Shown here: positions 57,380 to 64,000 of the stretch, one piece after another
Position numbering within the stretch: the stretch's first letter is position 1
Layout: every line of letters starts with the position of its first letter
Translations under genes and position numbers: made by a program
Notes under the pieces: model-generated
Databases searched by the model: none
Told to the model about the DNA's origin: nothing
What the model saw: only the letters and a program-made list of their open reading frames with translations
Assembly: GCA_037893225.1 (NCBI GenBank)
Contig: JAZGUH010000555.1
Coordinates: 992,001-1,056,000 of the forward strand
Length of the DNA: 64,000 bases
From: Hippasteria phrygiana
Taxonomy: Eukaryota; Echinodermata; Asteroidea; Valvatida; Goniasteridae
Direction: 5' to 3'

Positions 57380-57569
57380 TACCGTTCATTTTAACTGTCA
57401 ATTTTCACCTTGGTCTTTTTGTTGCAGAGTAAAGAGCGCTATGCTTTTCGGCACCAAAACAACCCCGCATTAGCCAACAATTTGACCCAAAATATGGCAG
57501 GCATACAAAACCATAGTAGAAAGTGCATGGCTGGTTACAAACCACAGGTAAAATTGAACAACGTGTTTA
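57380..57569 (+). repeat. R2 family, diverged copy
   Basis: CGTTCATTTTAACTGTCAAT, TTTGACCCAAAATATGGCAG, CATACAAAACCATAGTAGAA and GAACAACGTGTT follow the R2 order. Confidence 0.6.
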
Positions 57570-57615
57570 TTGTTATCTTTAACTGATCTCAAAACGAAAC
57601 ATCACCTTCAGTGTG

Positions 57616-58505
57616 CATTGTAAACAAATTCCCGTAAAATTAACGGTAGAAGGCATACAGCAAGGTGCCCGCCGTCTATACCGTATTTTTTTTACGGTCG
57701 AACCGTATTTAAATTTACCGTATTTTTCACAGTGAAAAGTATGTAAATACTGCAATTTTTACGGGCACCCTTTTTTTAAAAGAAAAACAGAAAAGGTAGT
57801 ACTGGAAGCTAGGTTGCCATTAATTAACTGCAAAATAACAGAAATGAATGAAGTGGGAACCAGACTAAACGGAAGTAACGTATTATACATTACAATGGTA
57901 GAGTGTACAAAATGCTACGATAGCCTTCCGTACTAAACACTACAAACTGATTGATGTCGTGCTTTAGCTTTATATTCAGCTGATCCCACAATATTAATAA
58001 AGTCATGGTTTCCCATGATCAATTTCAATATTTAAATACGAAAGGAGATATGTGGCGACAATCTTCACCTGTGTTTGTCAAAAATGTTTTTTTTAATAAA
58101 ACATGTTATGGTCAAGAAAGTGTATTTTCGGACTAAATACAGCAATTTAACCTGACTTTTGTGAACACTAATTTCCTCATTTCTGATTGATCGTGCAATT
58201 GCTAATGAACGGCCTTTTACGGGTTTGCCCGTAAAAAGTAGCCTAACGCAGAGGCGGATCCAGGATTTGTTTTACCCATAGGCAAAATAGGACATGTAAG
58301 GTTTCTGGTTTGCATCTTTAGGCGTAGGCCCCTACAAGCAAAATAAAATACATAAATAAAACACAAATGGCAACGAGCGGGGGGGGGGGGGGGGGGGTTC
58401 GACCCCCCCCGGATCCACGCCTGTAACGCGCAGTCCATTTACAGTTACTGTCAGTGAATATTTACATGCTTTTCACAGTAAACAAATACGAGATTTTTTA
58501 CAGTG
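57616..58505 (-). mobile_element. CACTGTAAA-ended element (family X), copy B, with a different insert
   Basis: This is the reverse complement of 15336-16231: GAAGTGGGAACCAGACTAAA, TACAATGGTAGAGTGTA, ATGGTCAAGAAAGTGTATTT and AATTTCCTCATTTCTGATTG. The right end is TTTTTTACAGTG. It lacks the 198-bp hAT insert of copy A but carries the 58249-58423 insert. Confidence 0.75.
58249..58423. mobile_element. 175-bp GGATCC-ended hAT-like MITE
   Basis: The ends are CAGAGGCGGATCCAGG and GGATCCACGCCTG. TAACG flanks both sides (58244-58248, 58424-58428), shorter than the 8 bp expected for hAT. It contains a 19-G run (58379-58397) and GTTCGACCCCC, and is related to 32820-32930. Confidence 0.7.
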
Positions 58506-58589
58506 TGCCTATATCAATACATTTATCAATACCAATGTCAAAGAGAAAAATGCCCCTAAAACACCGAGCAAACAAAACAAACTAGAACA

Positions 58590-58840
58590 TAATAATAATA
58601 ATAATAGTTCTTATATGGCGCTTTATACAAACGCCTCAAAGCGCTTCACAATTATTACCCCTGGTCATCGGGCCATGAGATCAGATCTGCAGCAGTTTGA
58701 GATCAGCACAATCTATTTTTGTTATCCTCATACCTATTTTTATTCCTGGGTGGAGAGAAGTAATTGTAGGTAAAGTGCCGTACCCAAGCACACCACACCA
58801 TACCATGATCCCCTGGCGGGGTGCGAACCCACACACAAAC
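58590..58840 (+). repeat. SINE-like dispersed repeat (GCGCTTTATACAA type)
   Basis: An (AAT)n lead, GTTCTTATATGGCGCTTTAT, CCTCAAAGCGCTTCACAATT and ATTACCCCTGGTCATCGGGC, then GGCGGGGTGCGAACCCACAC. I recognise this pattern as a common marine-invertebrate repeat. Only one copy is in this window. Confidence 0.5.
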
Positions 58841-59687
58841 GTGAAACGACCTCCAAACGTGGACGTCCTATTGTCCGTCTTTTGTTTATACTTTAAGTTT
58901 TTCAGAAGACCTCCATATGTTTTGTACACAATCCAAATCGCGGACGTATGCTGGGAATCGCGGACGATGTTGTTCTCTTTTGTTCTCCAACATTTTTCGT
59001 CCACGGTTTGAATACCCCAACGCCCACCCATGAGACAGACCAGTTGGTCGTACTTTCCCAATACTTCCGAGGACAGTGCTTTGTGTTTTCTATTGTTCCT
59101 TTAATATAACCCAACCCCATATATAGACTAAGCACGTATTTTTACGTCCGAGGACCGATTTCAACAAAAGACCGACTTGCGAGGACAAGAAAGGTTCCTT
59201 TGGACAAGAAAGGTTCCTTTCTTCGCTTGTCCTCGAACGTACATATACTGTACAAACCCACTGACCAAAGTACTACAACCGTCAGAACAGCAAAACAAAA
59301 CAAGCCAAATCAAAGAAATCAGTACCCAAACAAAACGACACGAAAGCGAGCCCAATCATTAAGCCAAGTTCCCGCCCCTTCCCGTGTTCAGTGACAATAG
59401 TAATTACAGGGATTAGGACTCAGCGACAAAGTGCAATTACGCGCCAGTCAGAATGACATTGTTTACGGTAATGATGAATTGGCCTGGACAGGGGGATAGA
59501 AAGCAGGCCTGCTACAATGTATGCGCGCGCTGGAACAGCGTGGGGCTAGGCTCCGAGGGCTTAACTCATCAGGCTTGCGGACTCGGCCCGCACGCACGGC
59601 GTACATGCATATGAAGCAGATCTGGGCTCTATATGCAGAGTTAGGAGAAAAAGAATATTTGCAGAATCCCACATGGAACCACATTCA

Positions 59688-59925
59688 TTCTTAACTGTCG
59701 TTTTTCATCAACCACTTTCTATTAGAAAGTCACTCATGGTTTTAAGTGCATGATATTTTGGCCCAAATTGGGGGCTATATTGTAGAAAATTGTTGCAGCC
59801 AAGGTTTGTAATTTTCACTAAAAAGTACCATGGAGGGGTTCCTTCCTCCATGAAAGTACGTACACATCATGCTCTTACATTTTAATAAAAGCAAACATGA
59901 AACTTGACATGAAAATGAATTAAAC
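59688..59925 (+). repeat. R2-related copy
   Basis: TTCTTAACTGTCGTTTTTCA, AAAGTCACTCATGGTTTTAA, GGCCCAAATTGGGGGCTATA. Diverged. Confidence 0.5.
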
Positions 59926-59974
59926 TGCTGCAAACTGCTAGCTGACTGGATTGACCTGAAATATACAAATTAAA

Positions 59975-60040
59975 AAAATTAGCTGGCCTAACGTTTCGAA
60001 CTTAAGCAAGGTCTTTCTCGAAGGCAGATGACAGTGGTAC
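59975..60040 (-). repeat. CGAAACGTTAGGCC motif, possible Penelope-like remnant
   Basis: The - strand reads GAGAAAGACCTTGCTTAAGT then TCGAAACGTTAGGCCAGCTA. A related GAGAAAGATCCTCGAAACGT and TAGGCC is at 62920-62945 on the + strand. The hammerhead core is not complete in either. Confidence 0.35.
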
Positions 60041-61239
60041 AAGAAACAAACATGTCTGGGACACAAACAAACAAACAAACAAACAAACATACAGAGGCTT
60101 GAGAAACAGAAAAGAGGGATTAAGGACCAATGGAGTGTAGCAGTAGGTGAACGTCAAATTGACCGCAGGTACAGTTGTGGGGGATTATGTACATCTTCCT
60201 GCAAACAGATCACACCAAAGCTATTAACCAAATCCAAATGCTTATACATGCATGAGGAACTAAGGAAGGACTTTGGAAACCGATATACCATGGAGGAAGG
60301 AATATGGATATACTGAAACACGTGGAAATGTTTTCATTTTGAGTGTACAGTATCAGTTATTCAATATGAAATGTTGCCATGACGATAACACAATTACATT
60401 CCGAACAAAATCAAAGCCCAACGATTGCAGAATCGTCAATCTACCACCACTACATAAACAAACCCAAACCCAAATAAAAACAAAACAAAAACCCAAAACA
60501 AACATAACATTAACAAACGAAAACATGTAAATAATGTGGACGAAGTGAACCGACAGTAGGCCTATTGCACAGCGGTAATGGATGACTTTACAATGATATT
60601 TTAGTTCTAAATTGCATCTTGGAAACATCCCACAGACCCTCGCACGCAAAGCCACACTTTGAATTTTTATGCGGTTTACTAAAAATGTCGAGCGCCTATA
60701 TGCTCAGTCTATGATACGATAGTCATTAATGATGAAAAAACAATGAAGACTTTTATTCTGAACTGCAAGAAGAACAAAACCCGTCCTTGTGGTACGCTGA
60801 GCAAACAACGGGAGACTGACCCCATGTTTACCTGGAGAGCGACTGCAGAAGCCGACCGCAGTCACGGACTGCTTCGCGGCGGTCGGACGGACGTTGGTGT
60901 CCGCAAAACCAAAATTAATCGAAAATAATACTGATAAACGAGCGAGTTAATGATACTTGTGATTGGCTTTATAATATATCATCAAAATCATCAAGTTAAT
61001 TATTTTACCCACGTCAGAAACTTCGTTGATTAGTGATTTTCATTACAGGTGTCTGTGTGCCCTAGTAAACATTTCTGAATTGAACTGTACGGAAAAGCAA
61101 CCGTAGTCTGTGACTATCTGCACATAAACTTGAGCTGCAAACTTGATCTACTGTACGTGGGTTAATCTGCACGTTATACAACTTCATCAAAACACATTCC
61201 ATACATCAAACACCAACAGTATTACAAATTCCCCTTTCG
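60041..61239. other. No recognisable gene; short (ACAA)n
   Basis: An (ACAA)n run at 60062-60088 is the only clear structure. Confidence 0.4.
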
Positions 61240-61440
61240 TATTCCCAGCCAGACGAGATTAAGAGCGGAGATTTACGAGCGATATTAAACGGACACCGTA
61301 TTATCTGGCCAATTGGCAGATGGGCTCTGATTTATTAGTGGCGAAACCTGGACCCGTCACAATTCATTTGCCAATATTTGTCAGATTTGTCCAAATCTGT
61401 TTCCAGACCTGTATATATTCAATGTGATTAAAGTACACTT
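61240..61440. promoter_or_regulatory. Candidate enhancer, non-repeat block rich in homeodomain-type words
   Basis: The block contains GAGATTAAGAG, ATTTACGAGCG (TTTACGAG fits the posterior Hox13-type site CTCGTAAA), GATATTAAAC, CCAATTGG, CAGATG, TGATTTATTAG and GTGATTAAAG within 200 bp. It matches no repeat family here. It lies upstream of the - strand Hox exon. Inference from motif clustering only. Confidence 0.3.
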
Positions 61441-61874
61441 AGTTACGAACCGTTATATTAATCTTTGTAAAAGGAAGAATAGACTGTGCTGTTTTCGATT
61501 AAACGTCTTTTGTTTTACCTTAAAAAAGTGCACGCGGTAAAAGGAGGACATTTCACATGTGGTATACATGTATTTGCTTAAACATGCAATGCGTTTGAAT
61601 TTAAATTATTGCCCGATTTTGTTCACCCTAGTCTCATAAACAATACCTTTTCCTTTGAATATAGCTTGCTGTTAAGCGCCCTTAATTTTGGAAAAAATAC
61701 AAATAGTGCCTGTAGGGTGCAGTGTTTTCATTTATTTAATTAAAAATGAGATTAATGTAAATGTTTTGATCTAACCTGAACAATATATATGTAAGCTTAT
61801 AGGTTTTAGGACTGTGCTCTCAACGCTGGCGTATTGTGAGTACATCATGAGGTGTTTAATTGAGTTAATTTTTT

Positions 61875-62100
61875 CAAAGTAAACAAAGAAACTGGCAGGA
61901 GCGGGATTCGAACCTGCGAGCTCCGGGTTACCGTACTGGCGCTCTACCAACTGAGCTATCTTGCCCTATGTTGGCGGTCTCCCAAGTTGTCAGTATCTTT
62001 GTTCGGGTGGGCGCTAATCAGAAGTCATAACCTAGAATGCCGTATAGCCAGGGATCACACCCAATTTTACGATACAACCTGGGAAGCGACATTGTGGGAA
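61875..62100 (-). mobile_element. tRNA-derived SINE, second full copy
   Basis: The - strand head GCAAGATAGCTCAGTTGGTA, GAGCGCCAGTACGGTAACCC and GAGCTCGCAGGTTCGAATCC is followed by CCGCTCCTGCCAGTTTCTTT. The opposite side shares TATAGCCAGGGATCACACCC and CGACATTGTGGGAATC with 19845-20082. Confidence 0.75.
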
Positions 62101-62130
62101 TCACTCAATGAGGATACGACTTTTTAACTT

Positions 62131-62313
62131 ATAATTCGTCAAACAATTCACAAGGGAAACTGACTAGGTAAATTCGAATACATTTTCAAAGTAAAAAAAG
62201 AAAACTGGAAGGAGCGGGATTCGAATCCCGCTCCTGCCAGTTTCTTTGTTTACTTTGAAAAAGTTTTCAAATTTACCTAGTCAGTTTCCCTTGTGAATTG
62301 TTTGACGAATTAT
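62131..62313. repeat. 183-bp palindrome made of SINE tails
   Basis: The centre GGGATTCGAATCCC (inside a perfect 24-bp palindrome, 62211-62234) is flanked by near-perfect inverse arms reaching from ATAATTCGTCAAACAATTCA to TGAATTGTTTGACGAATTAT. Both arms are the tail of the SINE at 61875-62100. Confidence 0.9.
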
Positions 62314-63159
62314 GAGTTTATTTTTGTGAGAAAAAGAAATCACTGTAATTTATTGTCTCTAAACAATAATCAAACCGGTAACAACTTGTTCTTATAACTT
62401 ATTACATGATAGTTCCACCATCAATGCTTAAAGGTCCATCCAACCCATTAAGCACTGCATCGATTTTTTTGTAGATCCAATCATATTCGTTATAGAGGCC
62501 AAACGTTTGTTAAATCTGCCAAAAGTAGGTTTTCGGTGATCCATCAAAGTTTGCGCTCCATTAGCATAATACCGTCTGACTCTGATGACCATTCTGGAGG
62601 CATTTGAGAGAGTAATATGTGACTCACGTTGTACCGAAGTACATGTATAGCTGGCAAATTTTGACCGTGCAGGGGCCATCACATACACCGTGTATGAATC
62701 AAGTTTCCGGCTATCAGATTAACATTTCACACCTCCAACTTCCGAACTAAATTAAAGTCGGGCCCCCATGTTAACTTCATTCCCATGGCGAAAACTGGTA
62801 AATATCTCGACATGTCAAGGAGCGTTTCTGTGAGAAAGGCTCACCAAACTCAGTGTTGTAAAGGAGCGGCTGACGTTTCTCAAAGTCTAACTGAAATTTA
62901 ATGTTATTTCGCCGTTGAGAAAGATCCTCGAAACGTTAGGCCCTGCAACCTTTTATCAATTACATATTTCAGCTTATTCCAGCAATTAAGAAGTTTGTAA
63001 CATTATTGTTTCAAACTCAGTAAACTTGAAAACTTACTGAATCGGTAGTAGTCGGTAGTGGCTTATTAAGCAAGCAAAAATAAGTTGGTTGAAAATTTAA
63101 AATTGCACAATTAATTCTTTGATGATTTTGTGTAGGCCTATACATTGAATCATAGCAAC
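62314..63159. other. No recognisable gene
   Basis: Apart from the CGAAACGTTAGGCC motif at 62930-62943, nothing is recognised. Confidence 0.4.
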
Positions 63160-63320
63160 TTCATTTGAACTCTCTTTTTTCAACAGTCGCTCTCTATTGA
63201 AAAGTTACTCATGGTTTGCATGCATGTCTTATGTGGGGCAAATCTTTTACAGATATAAGAAAAACCACAATTGTGTCTTTATCTTACAACCGGCAAAAAG
63301 AGAATTCAACAGTTAAAATT
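63160..63320 (-). repeat. R2 family remnant
   Basis: CTCTATTGAAAAGTTACTCA, TGGTTTGCATGCATGTCTTA and TTTACAGATATAAGA follow the reverse-complement R2 order. Confidence 0.5.
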
Positions 63321-64000
63321 ATCGTGTCTCATACAAGTTTATAGATAGGCCCTACATAATTGGCAATAATAACGCTTAAAATACGTACACTATTTTGTTC
63401 AAGTGAGAGTAAGTTTCACAAATTTAGTTTCTGCATGCCGCATGGAAGTGATTCCAAAAATGTTAACTATCACGTCATCGAGTATTTATCCGACAAAAAC
63501 AAATTCCTACAAAATTCTTAAAAGAGGTCCGTTCCATTATTACGCGTGGAAATAGGCAACGTTGCACTTTTGCAAATATAATTCCTGATGTGAAGAATAT
63601 TATTTCAGTTAACTATTTTATCATTTCAATTTGATATTTCGTTTGTCGAATCACGGGTTTGTGGAATCATCCGACTGATGAATTAAGAACACACTGGAAA
63701 TTTCACACCGAGAATCGTAGCCAGGTTTATAAATGTGACTGGAAAATAGAACGATTCGCGAGAACCTTATTAGTACAATGAAATAATCAACTTCAGTCCC
63801 AGTGGCATCAACGAACCTCATCGACACGTTTCTGATATGTATTGTTGCGTTTTGAAGGTTAATGTTATATATGAGTTATATGAGCATCATGTTTGATAGA
63901 TTTCTACAACAACTAATGGCCTATTTTAACAGGAAATATATTTGTTAAAATCGTACCATTTTAATTTTAGATTTCTTTACAATAAGATTAATAAACAGAT
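63321..64000. other. No recognisable gene
   Basis: AT-rich DNA to the window end. The missing first exon of the - strand Hox gene would lie here or beyond, but I cannot identify it. Confidence 0.4.

Overview
The window is animal nuclear DNA. It is AT-rich, intron- and repeat-laden, and dense in short inverted-repeat transposons, simple repeats and tRNA-derived repeats. The only host coding sequences I can support are the 3' (homeobox) exons of two posterior-class Hox genes, at 3120-3400 on the + strand and 49629-50068 on the - strand. Both homeodomains carry the [11 protein letters not shown]-terminal arm and the ELEKEF / YLTRDRR / [10 protein letters not shown] helices. They look most like the ambulacrarian Hox11/13b-Hox11/13c pair. 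This suggests an echinoderm (perhaps a sea star) or a hemichordate, but I cannot name the species.

Layout. 1-3119 is intron or upstream sequence of the first Hox gene, with a 600-bp dispersed repeat just before the exon. 3401-49628 is a 46-kb interval between the two genes, which point towards each other (convergent, tail to tail). 50069-64000 is intron or upstream sequence of the second gene, starting with a (TAC)n microsatellite about 150 bp from the splice acceptor. Neither gene's first exon could be identified, so both gene models are partial.

The intergenic and intronic DNA is a mosaic of mobile elements. Several have visible ends and target duplications: a palindromic Tc1/mariner-like element (22049-23410), a decayed mariner (38572-39488), a 758-bp mariner-type MITE (52902-53659), two pogo-like MITEs, a TTAA-flanked 1-kb element carrying a fragment that resembles the P2X7 C-terminal domain (30909-31909), and several hAT-like MITEs with 8-bp (or near) duplications. 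Others are two LINE 3' fragments, two hammerhead-like motifs typical of Penelope-like elements, tRNA-derived SINEs, and at least four dispersed repeat families. One of these families (about 220 bp) has roughly ten copies.

The two Hox genes encode sequence-specific nuclear transcription factors of posterior body patterning. The interval between them probably also holds cis-regulatory DNA. Candidates are a perfect DR1 nuclear-receptor site next to a CRE (44499-44546), non-repeat motif-rich blocks at 14070-14420 and 61240-61440, and CRE or YY1-class sites carried inside mobile elements. These regulatory calls are inference from motifs only. Element boundaries and family assignments come from reading inverted and direct repeats by eye, without database searches.
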